From contig NZ_JAUYTP010000045.1 in the NCBI RefSeq assembly GCF_030695125.1, positions 112,223-176,222 of the forward strand: a DNA stretch of 64,000 nucleotides, in the 5' to 3' direction. The notes under the pieces are model-generated. The model was given only the letters and a program-made list of their open reading frames with translations, did no database searches and was not told the DNA's origin. Origin of the DNA: Allobosea sp. Lineage in GTDB: Bacteria; Pseudomonadota; Alphaproteobacteria; Rhizobiales; Beijerinckiaceae. Below, piece by piece: positions 18,542 to 28,037 of this stretch (position 1 is the stretch's first letter; each line of letters begins with the position of its first letter). Both the position numbers and the translations under genes were made by a program.

Positions 18542-19366
18542 TCAGCCTCGCGCCCAGGGCGGCACGGCCTCCGCCAGATGCGGGCCCAGCCGCACCGGCC
18601 AGACCGCTTTCGCCAGCCCTGTCGAATCGTCGATCTCGACCGCGACGCCCGACAGCGTGCCCTGGCCGGTGGCGGGTTCGAGCCGCGCGCCCGGCGTCTT
18701 CTGCAGGAATCGCCGGATCGGCTCCTCCTTCTGCATGCCCAGCACGGAATCATAGTCGCCGCACATCCCGGCGTCGGACTGGTAGGCCGTCCCGCCCGGC
18801 AGGATGCGCGTGTCCGACGTCGGCACATGCGTATGCGTGCCGACGACGAGGCTGGCGCGGCCGTCGAGGAAATGCCCGGCCGCCTGCTTTTCGCTGGTCG
18901 CCTCGGCGTGGAAATCGATGATCACGGCGTCGGCCACCTCGCCGAGTGGGCAGGCCGACAATTCGCGCTCGATCGCCGCGAACGGATCGTCGAGCGCATC
19001 CATGAAGATGCGGCCCATCACATTGACCACGAGCACGCGGGCGCCGTTGCGCGCCTCGACGATCGTCGCGCCGCGCCCGGGCGTGCCCTTGGGATAATTC
19101 GCCGGCCGCACCAGCCGGTCCTGCCGCTCGATGAAGACCAGCGCCTCGCGCTGGTCCCAGGAATGGTTGCCGAGCGTCACCGCATCGGCGCCCGCCGCCA
19201 GCACCTCGTCGCAGATCGCCTCGGTGATGCCGAAGCCCCCGGCGGCGTTCTCGCCGTTGATCACGACGCAGTCGAGCTTCCACTGGTCGCGCAGACGCGG
19301 CAGGCGCTCCTGCACCGCGATCCGCCCGGGGCGGCCGACGATGTCACCGAGAAAGAGAAAACGCAT
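18542..19366 (-). CDS. YmdB-family metallophosphoesterase (TIGR00282)
   Basis: A 274-residue calcineurin-like phosphoesterase. It starts MRFLFLGDIVGRPGR with the first metal Asp. The metal ligands continue in VVINGENAAGGFG, TLGNHSWDQ, IIDFHAEATSEK and VVGTHTHVPTSD. Close relatives hydrolyse cyclic nucleotides (2',3'-cAMP type) and affect RNA metabolism and biofilm state. It is convergent with the chemoreceptor gene. ATG at 19366 is preferred to an upstream TTG because the fold begins exactly there. Confidence 0.92.
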   Translation of the reverse strand: MRFLFLGDIVGRPGRIAVQERLPRLRDQWKLDCVVINGENAAGGFGITEAICDEVLAAGADAVTLGNHSWDQREALVFIERQDRLVRPANYPKGTPGRGATIVEARNGARVLVVNVMGRIFMDALDDPFAAIERELSACPLGEVADAVIIDFHAEATSEKQAAGHFLDGRASLVVGTHTHVPTSDTRILPGGTAYQSDAGMCGDYDSVLGMQKEEPIRRFLQKTPGARLEPATGQGTLSGVAVEIDDSTGLAKAVWPVRLGPHLAEAVPPWARG

Positions 19367-19462
19367 GGGAAAGGGTCCGGACAAGATCGGGCCCCTCCGT
19401 CGCGCGAATGCGCCCGGGAATCAACCGGCGGTTACGCGCACGACGCTTGCCCGCACCCGGGC

Positions 19463-19571
19463 CGTCATCCTGGGCGAAGCGCAGCTTCGTCCCGGGATCC
19501 ATCATAGGGCAGGCACCGTGGCCTTTGATGGATCCCGGCCTGCACCGCTTCGCGGCTTGTCCAGGATGACG
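19463..19571. repeat. Dispersed palindromic repeat, family A, copy 2
   Basis: CGTCATCCTGGGC at one end and GTCCAGGATGACGG at the other, with central arms GGGATCCATCATAGGGCA and TTTGATGGATCCC. It is nearly the same as the copy at 59873-59980 and lies between the ymdB-like and 5-formyl-THF cyclo-ligase genes. Confidence 0.85.
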
Positions 19572-19608
19572 GTTTTGTTTTTTCGGTGCCCAAGGAACGG
19601 ATACGTAC

Positions 19609-20193
19609 TCACCGGCAGGCAATCGTCTCGCGCTCGGTCACGATCCAGTCCAGCCGCTGGTCGTGCGGCTCCTCGGGCACGGCGTCGATCTCCTGCGCGG
19701 CATAGGCGATGCCGATACTGATGACCGGCGCGATCTCGCTGAGCTTGGCGTCGTAATGGCCCTTGCCATAGCCGATGCGGTAGCCGCGCCGGTCGAAGGC
19801 CGCGAGCGGCACGATCAGGATGGCAGGTACGACCTCGGGCTGGGCCGGGTCCGGGACCAGCGTTCCGAAGCCGCCGGGCATGATCGGCTCATAGGGCGCC
19901 CAGCGCCGAAACAGCATGCGCCTGGCGACGATCGCCGGCAGGCACAGCGGCCGGCCGCGTTGGTGCAGGACTTCCAGGATCGGGCGCGGATCGGCTTCCG
20001 ATCGCATCGGCCAATAGGCGGAAACCGGACCGGGAGTGTCGCCGAAGACCTTGAGCGCCAGCACGCGTTCGGCGATCGCCTCGTCCCAGATCAGCCGGTC
20101 GTCGATTTCGAGCGCGTCGCGCTGCGCCAGCGCCGACTCGCGCAGGGCGGCTTTGCGAAGGGCGGTCTCGTCGGAAGAAAGCGTCTTTGTCAT
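19609..20193 (-). CDS. ygfA: 5-formyltetrahydrofolate cyclo-ligase
   Basis: A 194-residue enzyme converting 5-formyl-THF to 5,10-methenyl-THF with ATP. Signatures include the ATP/folate loop RRGYRIGYGKGHYDAKLS and FGTLVPDP. The start at 20193 (MTKTLSS) matches the usual length. It lies immediately downstream of 6S RNA on the same strand, the conserved proteobacterial order zapA-ssrS-ygfA, so it may be read through from the 6S transcript. Confidence 0.94.
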   Translation of the reverse strand: MTKTLSSDETALRKAALRESALAQRDALEIDDRLIWDEAIAERVLALKVFGDTPGPVSAYWPMRSEADPRPILEVLHQRGRPLCLPAIVARRMLFRRWAPYEPIMPGGFGTLVPDPAQPEVVPAILIVPLAAFDRRGYRIGYGKGHYDAKLSEIAPVISIGIAYAAQEIDAVPEEPHDQRLDWIVTERETIACR

Positions 20194-20205
20194 CGCAAGA
20201 CAGTG

Positions 20206-20361
20206 CTGAGCCACCTCGGCCGTGGAGATTTCGATCCCGGGACACCTACTAAAGTAGGTGGGCGCCGTGTGTCCGGGTCCAGGGACCCGGTCAGGGACAG
20301 CTCCCTAGGGAGTCGTATGGGCCCGGGAATACAGTTCTCGCACGCACCAGGCAGCCCAGCC
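20206..20361 (-). ncRNA. ssrS: 6S RNA
   Basis: It sits in the conserved place between zapA and the 5-formyl-THF cyclo-ligase gene and folds like 6S RNA. A closing stem is formed by CTGGGCTGCCTGG with the complementary 3' segment near GAGGTGGCTCAG. An internal region is flanked by ATTCCCGGG / CCCGGGAT. A terminal hairpin GGGTCC-CT-GGACCC and a perfect side hairpin CACCTACT-TT-AGTAGGTG follow. This mimics an open promoter that binds RNA polymerase holoenzyme. Ends are estimated from the outer stem, giving about 156 nt; true ends may differ by 10-20 nt. Confidence 0.85.
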
Positions 20362-20404
20362 AGATCAATGTAGGGAATGCGCCGGCAAAGCGCCAGTGCC
20401 GCTT

Positions 20405-20773
20405 TCACCCCACCGCGCCCGGAAGCAGGCTTCTGGCAATCCCCTCGATCCGCTCGGCCGCGCCGACGAGCGCTTCGGCCGCCCGCTCCTCGATCTCGCC
20501 CAGGCGCTGGTCGGCCGCGCCGGCGTCACCCTTGAGCAGCGCGAGGTCGGCCTCCAGCCGGGCCACGCGCCGCTGCAGTTCGGAGGCCTCGTCGGCCACC
20601 ATCAGCGCCGCCATGACATGCAGGCGCATGTCGCCGATCTCGCCGAAGGCCTGGCGCATCTCCTGGATCTTGCCGTCATAGACGCGGGCAAGCCCTTCCA
20701 GATGCGGCTCCTCGCCCTCCCCGCACGCCATGCGGTAGGCCTTGCCGGCGATGGTGACGTTGACTTGCGGCAT
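20405..20773 (-). CDS. zapA: Cell division protein ZapA
   Basis: A 122-residue FtsZ-bundling protein. The N-terminal domain has VNVTIAGKAYRMACGEGEE and RVYDGKIQEMRQAFGEIGDM, followed by a coiled coil (ASELQRRVARLEADLALLKG) for tetramerisation. It lies just downstream of the DUF4164 gene, in the same direction, and upstream of 6S RNA. Length is typical of alphaproteobacterial ZapA. Confidence 0.93.
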   Translation of the reverse strand: MPQVNVTIAGKAYRMACGEGEEPHLEGLARVYDGKIQEMRQAFGEIGDMRLHVMAALMVADEASELQRRVARLEADLALLKGDAGAADQRLGEIEERAAEALVGAAERIEGIARSLLPGAVG

Positions 20774-20785
20774 GGCGCTCTCCGC

Positions 20786-21163
20786 TCAGTGCTCGCGGTT
20801 GCCGGAGCCGGCCAGCGCTGTCTCCGGATAGGCGTGTTCGCGGTCGCCATCCGCCCCGACCGCGTCCTGCGGCTCGGCCTCTGCGCCGGTCTGCGCCCGC
20901 GCGATCACGGCACCGATGACGGTCATGGCGCGCTCCAGCCGCTGATCGACATCGGCGGCCGCCGTCTCGACATCGCCGAGCTTCGCCGTTGCGCCATCGA
21001 GTTCGGCCGCCAGCCTCGCCCTGTCGTCCTGCATCAGCGCCAGTTCGGTCTCCAGGTTGGCCCTGCCCCGCTCGGCCTCGACACGCCGCCGCGCCGCGGC
21101 CTCCAATTGGCCCAACGCACCGTCGAGGCGGGCCAGGGCATTCTCCAGCATCAGGCTCGCCAC
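20786..21163 (-). CDS. DUF4164 coiled-coil protein
   Basis: A 125-residue, almost wholly helical protein (ARLDGALGQLEAAARRRVEA, TELALMQDDRARLAAELDGA) of the DUF4164 family, usually found immediately before zapA in Rhizobiales. The GTG start has AAGGAG upstream. The 12-base spacing to zapA implies one transcript and a possible division-linked role, which is inference. Confidence 0.85.
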   Translation of the reverse strand: MASLMLENALARLDGALGQLEAAARRRVEAERGRANLETELALMQDDRARLAAELDGATAKLGDVETAAADVDQRLERAMTVIGAVIARAQTGAEAEPQDAVGADGDREHAYPETALAGSGNREH

Positions 21164-21354
21164 CGTCGCTCTCCTTCAGATCGAAGCCGGCTCACACGAT
21201 TCGTGCGACCCTAGACCAACTCGCCCGAAAACGGGAATCCTGCCCAAAAAGATGCCAGCCGATCACAGGCACTTGGGCGAAGCTGTTGCGTTAGCACTTG
21301 CAGCAGGCCCCATTGCGGCGCAGCGAAAACGGGCCTGCGCCGGCCCCCGGCGAA

Positions 21355-21384
21355 TTGACTCGCACCGAGCCAGCGGCCTAATCC
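21355..21384 (+). promoter_or_regulatory. Candidate sigma-70 promoter for tkt operon
   Basis: TTGACT and TAATCC are separated by 18 bases and lie about 110 bases upstream of the tkt ATG. The whole 336-base gap 21164-21499 holds no gene. Confidence 0.4.
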
Positions 21385-21499
21385 GGGCCACCATTCGAAG
21401 CGATAAAGCGCAATCCAACATCGGACCGTGGCCGGCCTGCCGCACGCGCAGGATTTGGCCTCGACGTCCTCCTCCCGCCAGCCGGAGCCTGAGACCATC

Positions 21500-23497
21500 A
21501 TGACCACGACCGACCGTGCCCAGCACGACAAGCTCGCCAACGCCATCCGCGGTCTCGCGATGGACGGCGTCGAGCAGGCCAAGTCCGGCCATCCCGGCCT
21601 GCCGATGGGCGCAGCCGACGTCGCGACCGTGCTGTTCACCCGCGTCATGAAGTATGACGCCACCGATCCGCGCTGGCCCGACCGCGACCGCTTCGTGCTC
21701 TCGGCAGGCCACGGCTCGATGCTGCTCTACGCCCTGCTCTATCTGACCGGCGTACCGGGGATGGAACTGGCGGACCTGAAGAAGTTCCGGCAGCTGGAGT
21801 CGAAGACGCCCGGCCACCCCGAGAACTTCATGACGCTCGGCGTCGAGACGACGACCGGCCCGCTCGGCCAGGGCCTCGCCACCGCCGTCGGCATGGCGAT
21901 GGCGGAGCGCATGCTCGCAGCCGAGTTCGGCAGGAAGGTCGTCGATCACCACACCTATGTGCTGGCCTCCGACGGCGATCTGATGGAAGGCATCAGCCAC
22001 GAGGCGATCGCGCTCGCCGGCCACCAGAAGCTCAACAAGCTGATCGTGCTGTGGGACGACAACGGCATCTCGATCGATGGGCCGCTCTCGATCTCCGACA
22101 ATGTCGACCAGATCGCCCGCTTCAAGGCCTGCGGCTGGCGCGCAGAGCGTGTCGACGGCCATGACCCCGACGCGATCGAGGCCGCGATCCGCCGCGCCCA
22201 GAAGTCCGGCAAGCCGACCATGATCGCCTGCAAGACGGTGATCGGCTTCGGCGCGCCCAAGAAGGCGGGCACCTCCAAGGCCCATGGCGAGCCGCTCGGT
22301 GCCGAGGAACTCGCCGCCGCCAAGAAGGCGCTCGGCATCACCGGCGGCGCCTTCGAGATCGCGTCCGACGTGCTGAAGGCCTGGCGAGAGGCCGGGAAGG
22401 CGGGCGCCAACGAGCATGCCAGCTGGCGCAGCCGCTTCGGCCTGCTCTCCGAGCGTAAGCGCGCCGAGTTCGACCGGCGTCAGGTCCATGGCGTGCCGGC
22501 CAAGCTCGACAAGGCGATCCTCGCCCACAAGAAGGCCCTGATCGCCGCCCCGCAGGCCGTGGCCACCCGCAAGGCCTCGGAGCTGGCGCTCGAGGCCATC
22601 ACCGCGGTGATGCCGGAACTCGTCATGGGGTCGGCCGACCTTACCCCGTCCAACAACACCCGCACCAAGGCCGCCGAGGACTTCACGCCCAAGACGCCGA
22701 AGGGCCGCTATGTCCGCTACGGCATCCGCGAGCACGGCATGGCTGCGGCGATGAACGGCATCACCCTGCATGGCGGCTTCCGCACCGGCGGCGGTACCTT
22801 CCTCGTCTTCGCCGACTATGCCCGCCCCTCGATGCGCCTTGCCGCCCTGATGGGGCTGCCGATCGTCTACGTCATGACCCATGACTCGATCGGGCTGGGC
22901 GAGGACGGGCCGACGCACCAGCCGGTCGAGCAGATCGCGTCGCTGCGCTGCATGCCGAACATGCATGTCTTCCGCCCTGCGGACGCGATCGAGACCGCGG
23001 AAGCCTGGCAGTTCGCGATCGAGAACACCAAGGGCCCGACGGTCCTGGCCCTCTCGCGCCAGAACCTGCCGCAGCTGCGCACCGACGCCACCGCCACCAA
23101 CCGTTCGGCCAGGGGCGCCTACGAGCTTCTGGCGGCCGAGGGCGGCAAGGCCCAGGTCTCGCTCTTCGCCTCGGGCTCCGAGGTCGAACTCGCGGTCGCC
23201 GCCCGCAAGCTGCTCTCCGAAAAGGGCGTCCGGGCGCGGGTCGTCTCCGTGCCCTCGCTCGAACTGCTGCTGGCGCAGGACGAGGCCTCGCAGGCCGCCA
23301 TCATCGGCGATGCTCCCATCAAGATCGCAGTCGAGGCCGGCGTCCGCTTCGGCTGGGATGCGGTGATCGGCGATGACGGCGTCTTCGTCGGCATGTCCTC
23401 CTTCGGCGCCAGCGGCCCCTACAAGGAGGTCTACAAGCATTTCGGCATCACCGCCGAAGCCGTGGTCGACGCCGCGATGAAGCGCCACAACGGCTGA
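21500..23497 (+). CDS. tkt: Transketolase
   Basis: A 665-residue thiamine-diphosphate enzyme moving two-carbon units between sugar phosphates in the pentose phosphate or Calvin cycle. Motifs: [20 protein letters not shown], the ThDP signature [19 protein letters not shown] with [10 protein letters not shown], and the pyrimidine-domain [15 protein letters not shown]. The start at 21500 gives the standard length. It heads tkt-gap-pgk-fba, all in one direction. Confidence 0.97.
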   Translation: MTTTDRAQHDKLANAIRGLAMDGVEQAKSGHPGLPMGAADVATVLFTRVMKYDATDPRWPDRDRFVLSAGHGSMLLYALLYLTGVPGMELADLKKFRQLESKTPGHPENFMTLGVETTTGPLGQGLATAVGMAMAERMLAAEFGRKVVDHHTYVLASDGDLMEGISHEAIALAGHQKLNKLIVLWDDNGISIDGPLSISDNVDQIARFKACGWRAERVDGHDPDAIEAAIRRAQKSGKPTMIACKTVIGFGAPKKAGTSKAHGEPLGAEELAAAKKALGITGGAFEIASDVLKAWREAGKAGANEHASWRSRFGLLSERKRAEFDRRQVHGVPAKLDKAILAHKKALIAAPQAVATRKASELALEAITAVMPELVMGSADLTPSNNTRTKAAEDFTPKTPKGRYVRYGIREHGMAAAMNGITLHGGFRTGGGTFLVFADYARPSMRLAALMGLPIVYVMTHDSIGLGEDGPTHQPVEQIASLRCMPNMHVFRPADAIETAEAWQFAIENTKGPTVLALSRQNLPQLRTDATATNRSARGAYELLAAEGGKAQVSLFASGSEVELAVAARKLLSEKGVRARVVSVPSLELLLAQDEASQAAIIGDAPIKIAVEAGVRFGWDAVIGDDGVFVGMSSFGASGPYKEVYKHFGITAEAVVDAAMKRHNG

Positions 23498-23502
23498 CAC
23501 GT

Positions 23503-23585
23503 CGTCATTGCGAGCGAAGCGAAACAATCCAGACGGCGTAGCGCCCTACCGCTCCTGGATTGCATCGTTGATGCCTGCAATGACG
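23503..23585. repeat. Dispersed palindromic repeat, family C
   Basis: CGTCATTGCGAGCGAAGCGA...CAATCCAG paired with CTGGATTG...GCAATGACG. This type, with CGTCATTGCGAGCGAAG, is common in intergenic spaces of several Rhizobiales genomes. It lies between tkt and gap. Confidence 0.8.
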
Positions 23586-23674
23586 GATTTTCACTTGCGT
23601 TCGGTCACGCTTTGGCCGAATTGCCCGCGTGAATGGCGTGCGAACGCCGGGCTTCGGCGAAGGAGAGCTTTGAG

Positions 23675-24685
23675 ATGACGGTCAAGGTGGCGATCAACGG
23701 CTTCGGCCGCATCGGGCGCAACGTTCTGCGCGCGATCATCGAGTCGAAGCGCAAGGACATCGAGGTCGTCGCGATCAACGATCTCGGCCCGGTCGAGACC
23801 AACGCCCATCTCTTCCGCTTCGACAGCGTCCATGGCCGCTTCCCCGGCACGGTGACCGTCTCCGGCGACACGATCGATGTCGGCCGCGGCCCGATCAAGG
23901 TCACCGCCGTGCGCGACCCCAAGGATCTGCCGCACAAGGCGCTCGGCGTCGACATCGCGCTCGAATGCACCGGCATCTTCACCACCAGGGAGAAGGCCTC
24001 GGCCCATCTCGCGGCCGGCGCCAAGCGCGTTCTGGTCTCGGCCCCCTGCGACGGCGCCGACCTCACGGTCGTCTTCGGTGTCAACAACGGCCAGCTCACC
24101 AGCGACCATGTCGTGGTCTCGAACGCGTCCTGCACCACCAACTGCCTCGCGCCGGTCGTGCGCGTGCTTCATGACGCGGTCGGCATCGACAAGGGCTTCA
24201 TGACCACGATCCATGCCTATACCGGCGACCAGCCGACGCTGGACACCATGCACAAGGATCTCTACCGCGGCCGCGCCGCCGCGCTCTCGATGATCCCGAC
24301 CTCGACCGGCGCCGCCAAGGCGATCGGCCTGGTCATCCCCGAGCTGAAGGGGCGTCTCGACGGCTCCTCGGTGCGCGTGCCGACCCCCAACGTCTCGATG
24401 GTGGACTTCAAGTTCATCGCCAAGCGCAAGACCACGGTCGAGAAGATCAACGATGCGATCCTCAAGGCGAGCAAGCGCGGCCCGCTCAAGGGCATCCTCG
24501 CCGTGACCGACCAGCCCAACGTCTCGATCGACTTCAACCACGATCCGGCCTCGTCGACCTTCGCGCTCGACCAGACCAAGGTCATGGACGACAAGTTCGT
24601 CAGCATCGTCGCCTGGTACGACAACGAGTGGGGCTTCTCGAACCGCATGAGCGACACCGCCGTCGCCATGGGCAAGCTGCTCTGA
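23675..24685 (+). CDS. gap: Glyceraldehyde-3-phosphate dehydrogenase, type I
   Basis: A 336-residue NAD(P)-dependent enzyme. It has the Rossmann start [17 protein letters not shown], catalytic Cys in [13 protein letters not shown], the HAYTGDQ loop and the C-terminal [20 protein letters not shown] precedes the ATG at 23675. It is second in the tkt-gap-pgk-fba operon, and a family C repeat separates it from tkt. Confidence 0.97.
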   Translation: MTVKVAINGFGRIGRNVLRAIIESKRKDIEVVAINDLGPVETNAHLFRFDSVHGRFPGTVTVSGDTIDVGRGPIKVTAVRDPKDLPHKALGVDIALECTGIFTTREKASAHLAAGAKRVLVSAPCDGADLTVVFGVNNGQLTSDHVVVSNASCTTNCLAPVVRVLHDAVGIDKGFMTTIHAYTGDQPTLDTMHKDLYRGRAAALSMIPTSTGAAKAIGLVIPELKGRLDGSSVRVPTPNVSMVDFKFIAKRKTTVEKINDAILKASKRGPLKGILAVTDQPNVSIDFNHDPASSTFALDQTKVMDDKFVSIVAWYDNEWGFSNRMSDTAVAMGKLL

Positions 24686-24699
24686 TCGCACGCCCTTCC

Positions 24700-24726
24700 G
24701 AGGCCGCGCCGCACCGGCGCGGCCTC
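24700..24726. terminator. Perfect 11-bp hairpin after gap
   Basis: GAGGCCGCGCC, loop GCACC, GGCGCGGCCTC. It has no U-tract, so it may attenuate or stabilise rather than end the transcript before the downstream gene. Confidence 0.4.
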
Positions 24727-24755
24727 GCTCCTGTCTCGAATCGAACGGAACGACC

Positions 24756-25202
24756 ATGGCCAAGATCGAGCCGACCGTCGCATCGCCTGCCGACACCGCG
24801 ATGCCGACGACCGTCACCGCCGCAGCGGGCTATGGGACACCGGCGATCGTCGGCGGCACCGAGGCCGCCCCGATGACGGAGCCGCGCCAGCTCGACCAGC
24901 TCTCCCGCATCGAGGAGAAGGCGGCCCGCATCGAGGAGAAGTTCGCCCGCTACGAGGCCGTGCTGACCCGCGCCGAGGCCTCGCTGGAGCGCAGCGCCCA
25001 GAAGGTCGACGCCGCCGCCGGAACCATGGATTTCGCCGCCATCCGCGGCGAGATCGCCGCGCTCCGCGACCGTGTCGATGCGACGCCGCGCGCCGCCACG
25101 CTCTTCACCACGGCTATCGTCACCGCGGTCCTGACCGTCGTCCTGACCATCCTGGTGCTGCGCTTCGGCGTGCCCGGCCTGATGCCCAGGCTCCTGCCGT
25201 GA
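24756..25202 (+). CDS. Tail-anchored coiled-coil membrane protein, unknown
   Basis: A 148-residue protein. An Ala/Thr-rich N-terminus is followed by a coiled coil ([20 protein letters not shown]) and a single C-terminal membrane helix ([20 protein letters not shown]) with almost no residues after it. Its stop overlaps the pgk GTG (GTGA), so translation of pgk is probably coupled to it. It lies between two glycolytic genes, where it might place or scaffold enzymes at the membrane. That is speculation. No known domain is recognised. Confidence 0.75.
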   Translation: MAKIEPTVASPADTAMPTTVTAAAGYGTPAIVGGTEAAPMTEPRQLDQLSRIEEKAARIEEKFARYEAVLTRAEASLERSAQKVDAAAGTMDFAAIRGEIAALRDRVDATPRAATLFTTAIVTAVLTVVLTILVLRFGVPGLMPRLLP

Positions 25203-26404
25203 GCGTTGCCGTGACCGCCTTCAAGACCCTCGACGACGCCGACCTCGCCGGCCAGCGCGCGCTGGTGCGCGTTGATCTCAACGTCCCGATGGAGGACGGC
25301 AAGGTCACCGACACCACCCGCATCGACCGCATCCTGCCGACCATCCGTGAGATGTCGCAGAAGGGCGCCAAGGTCATTCTGCTCGCCCATTTCGGCCGCC
25401 CCAAGGGCCCCGACACCCAGAACAGCCTGAAGCAGGTCGTACCGGCGCTGGCCCATGCGCTCGGGTCCCCCGTGACCTTCGTGGACGACTGCATCGGCGA
25501 CGACGTTGCCAAGGCCGCCGCGGCCGCGAAGAACGGCGATGTCCTGCTGCTCGAGAACACCCGCTTTCACGCCGGCGACGAGAAGAACGACCCCGATTTC
25601 GTCAAGGCGCTGGCCGCCAATGGCGATCTCTTCGTCAACGACGCCTTCTCGGCCGCCCACCGTGCGCACGCCTCGACGGAAGGGCTCGCCCATGTCCTGC
25701 CGGCCTTTGCCGGCCGCACCATGCAGGCCGAGCTGGAGGCGCTCTCCGCCGGCCTCGACAATCCCGCCCGCCCGGTCATGGCGATCGTCGGCGGCGCCAA
25801 GGTCTCGACCAAGCTCGACCTGCTCGGCAACCTCGTCAGGAAAGTCGACGTCCTCGCCATCGGCGGCGGCATGGCCAACACCTTCCTCGCCGCGCGCGGC
25901 GTCGATGTCGGCAAGTCGCTCTGCGAGCACGACCTCGTCGCCACCGCCCGCGAGATCGAGGCCAAGGCGAAAGCTGCCGGCTGCGAGATCCTGCTCCCGG
26001 TCGATGCGCTGGTCGCGCGCGAGTTCAAGGCCAACCCCGGCCATCGCGTCGTGCCGGTCGGCGATGTCGCGGCCGACGAGATGATCCTCGACGCCGGCCC
26101 GATGAGCGTCGCCGAGGTCGTACTCAAGCTCGACCATGTGAAGACGCTGGTCTGGAACGGGCCTTTCGGCGCCTTCGAACTGCCGCCCTTCGACACCGCC
26201 ACCGTCACTGTTGCCAGGGCGGCCGCCGCGCGCGTCAAGGCGGGCAAGCTCGTCGCGGTCGCCGGCGGCGGCGACACCGTCTCGGCGATGAACCATGCCG
26301 GTGTGGCAGACGACCTGACCTACGTCTCGACCGCCGGTGGCGCCTTCCTCGAATGGATGGAAGGCAAGCCGCTGCCGGGGGTGGAGGCGCTGCGGAAGGG
26401 CTGA
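25199..26404 (+). CDS. pgk: Phosphoglycerate kinase
   Basis: A 401-residue two-domain enzyme interconverting 1,3-bisphosphoglycerate and 3-phosphoglycerate with ADP/ATP. Motifs: [28 protein letters not shown], the hinge/ATP-site [12 protein letters not shown], and the C-terminal [12 protein letters not shown]. The GTG start at 25199 overlaps the preceding gene's stop. A hairpin follows within 30 bases. Confidence 0.97.
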   Translation: MSVAVTAFKTLDDADLAGQRALVRVDLNVPMEDGKVTDTTRIDRILPTIREMSQKGAKVILLAHFGRPKGPDTQNSLKQVVPALAHALGSPVTFVDDCIGDDVAKAAAAAKNGDVLLLENTRFHAGDEKNDPDFVKALAANGDLFVNDAFSAAHRAHASTEGLAHVLPAFAGRTMQAELEALSAGLDNPARPVMAIVGGAKVSTKLDLLGNLVRKVDVLAIGGGMANTFLAARGVDVGKSLCEHDLVATAREIEAKAKAAGCEILLPVDALVAREFKANPGHRVVPVGDVAADEMILDAGPMSVAEVVLKLDHVKTLVWNGPFGAFELPPFDTATVTVARAAAARVKAGKLVAVAGGGDTVSAMNHAGVADDLTYVSTAGGAFLEWMEGKPLPGVEALRKG

Positions 26405-26407
26405 ACG

Positions 26408-26436
26408 GCCCTGCCGTTTGCAGCAGGGCTTGTTTA
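26408..26436 (+). terminator. Short hairpin and T-rich stretch after pgk
   Basis: GCCCTGC, eight-base loop, GCAGGGC, then TTGTTTAT. The 7-bp stem is modest; it may be a partial terminator before the small coiled-coil gene. Confidence 0.5.
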
Positions 26437-26471
26437 TGCTATGTTCTCGTCGCTTTTCGGAGAGAGCGGCG

Positions 26472-26717
26472 ATGAGCGAGAACGTCCAGACAGCGATGTT
26501 TGAGATCCTGAAGTCGATTCAGGCGAAGCTCGTCGAGCATGACCAGCGCTTCGATGCCGTCGAGAAGCGCTTCGACGAAATGGGCGACCTCATTCGCAAA
26601 CACCGCCGCGACACCGCCGGACTCATGGTGATGGCCAAGTCGACCGCCGGACAGTTCGCCGAGGACCTCGCCGCCGTCGAGGAGCGGGTACGCGTTCTGG
26701 AAGCGCGCGGCCTCTGA
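26472..26717 (+). CDS. Small coiled-coil protein
   Basis: An 81-residue soluble protein made of amphipathic helices (ILKSIQAKLVEHDQRFDAVE, KRFDEMGDLIRKHRRDTAG). Heptad spacing suggests an oligomeric coiled coil. Small proteins of this form are common in Hyphomicrobiales and have no assigned role. GGAGAGAG precedes the ATG. It lies between pgk and fba. Confidence 0.7.
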   Translation: MSENVQTAMFEILKSIQAKLVEHDQRFDAVEKRFDEMGDLIRKHRRDTAGLMVMAKSTAGQFAEDLAAVEERVRVLEARGL

Positions 26718-26807
26718 TTTTAAGGGCTTTTCCCGCTTTCGCTTTACCTTTGTCGCAGTTGGCTTTTAAACGCTCCCCATATCCATTGCCTCAAGGGGAG
26801 TGCCAAC

Positions 26808-27884
26808 GTGGCCCGTATCACGCTTCGCCAACTGCTCGACCATGCCGCCGAGAACGACTACGGCGTGCCCGCCTTCAACATCAACAACATGGAGCAGGCG
26901 CTGGCGATCATGGCGGCCGCGGACGCCACCGACGCGCCCGTCATCATCCAGGCCTCGCGCGGCGCCCGCAGCTACGCCAACGACATCATGCTCAAGCACA
27001 TGATGGACGCGGTCACCGAGATCTACCCGCACATCCCCGTCTGCGTGCATCTCGACCACGGCAACGAGCCGGCGACCTGCATGACCGCGATCCAGGCCGG
27101 CTTCACCTCGGTGATGATGGACGGCTCGCTCAAGGCCGACGGCAAGACCCCCGGCGACTGGGACTACAATGTCGGCGTCACCCGCACCGTCACCGAGATG
27201 GCCCATCTCGGCGGCATCTCCGTCGAGGGCGAGCTCGGCGTGCTCGGCTCGCTGGAATCCGGCGAGGGCGAGAAGGAGGATGGCCACGGCTTCGAGGGCA
27301 AGCTCTCGCATGACCAGCTCCTGACCAACCCCGACGAGGCCGTGAAGTTCGTCGCCGAGACCAAGGTCGATGCGCTCGCCATCGCCATGGGCACCTCGCA
27401 CGGCGCCTACAAATTCACCCGCAAGCCCGACGGCGCGATCCTGGCGATGAACGTCATCGAGGAGATCCACAAGAAGCTGCCGAGCATGCACCTCGTCATG
27501 CACGGCTCGTCCTCCGTGCCGCAGGATCTCCAGGACATCATCAACCAGTATGGCGGCAAGATGCCCCAGACCTGGGGCGTGCCGGTCGAAGAGATCCAGC
27601 GCGGCATCAAGCACGGCGTCCGCAAGATCAACATCGACACCGACAACCGCATGGCGATGACCGGCCAGATCCGGAAGATCCTCTCCGAGCATCCCGGCGA
27701 GTTCGACCCGCGCAAATACCTGAAGCCCGCCATGGAGGCGATGACCAAGCTCTGCAAGCAGCGCCTGCAGGAGTTCAACACCGCCGGCCAGGCCAGCAAG
27801 ATCAAGCGCGTCGCGACCACCGCCGAAATGGCCAAGCGCTATGCCAAGGGCGAGCTCGATCCCACCTTCGGCAAGGCCGCTTGA
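26808..27884 (+). CDS. fba: Class II fructose-bisphosphate aldolase, Calvin-cycle subtype
   Basis: A 358-residue zinc enzyme cleaving or forming fructose-1,6-bisphosphate. Key parts: [18 protein letters not shown], the zinc site [31 protein letters not shown], and [15 protein letters not shown] for phosphate. The GTG start has AAGGGGAG seven bases upstream. The length and the presence of tkt-gap-pgk before it fit the CbbA-like branch, but no Rubisco or phosphoribulokinase gene is in the window. Confidence 0.95.
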   Translation: MARITLRQLLDHAAENDYGVPAFNINNMEQALAIMAAADATDAPVIIQASRGARSYANDIMLKHMMDAVTEIYPHIPVCVHLDHGNEPATCMTAIQAGFTSVMMDGSLKADGKTPGDWDYNVGVTRTVTEMAHLGGISVEGELGVLGSLESGEGEKEDGHGFEGKLSHDQLLTNPDEAVKFVAETKVDALAIAMGTSHGAYKFTRKPDGAILAMNVIEEIHKKLPSMHLVMHGSSSVPQDLQDIINQYGGKMPQTWGVPVEEIQRGIKHGVRKINIDTDNRMAMTGQIRKILSEHPGEFDPRKYLKPAMEAMTKLCKQRLQEFNTAGQASKIKRVATTAEMAKRYAKGELDPTFGKAA

Positions 27885-27903
27885 CGCCCCGCAGACCATC
27901 GTT

Positions 27904-28033
27904 GTCATTCCGGGGCGGCCCGCAGGGCCGAACCCGGAACCCACGACCGGGCGAACCCGGTCGCAATCGCTTCGGCCACGCAGACCCGGTCGTGGGTTCC
28001 GGGTTCTTCGCTACGCGAACCCCCGGAATGACA
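27904..28033. repeat. Dispersed palindromic repeat, family D
   Basis: TGTCATTCCGGGG...ACCCGGAACCCACGACCGGG faces CCCGGTCGTGGGTTCCGGGT...CCCCGGAATGACA. The long inverted arms fill the gap between the converging fba and phoX genes and could form a large hairpin. Confidence 0.85.
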
Positions 28034-28037
28034 GGCA

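Noticed and set aside
21263..23527. A 754-residue open frame on the minus strand
   Set aside because: It is fully antisense to tkt, whose motifs are intact; the long frame is a by-product of GC-rich codon third positions.
23591..24817. A 408-residue minus-strand frame over gap
   Set aside because: Antisense shadow of gap, which has an intact active-site motif.
21500..27884. A cbb (Calvin cycle) operon
   Set aside because: No Rubisco, phosphoribulokinase or cbbR in the window; the genes are equally consistent with glycolysis and the pentose phosphate pathway.
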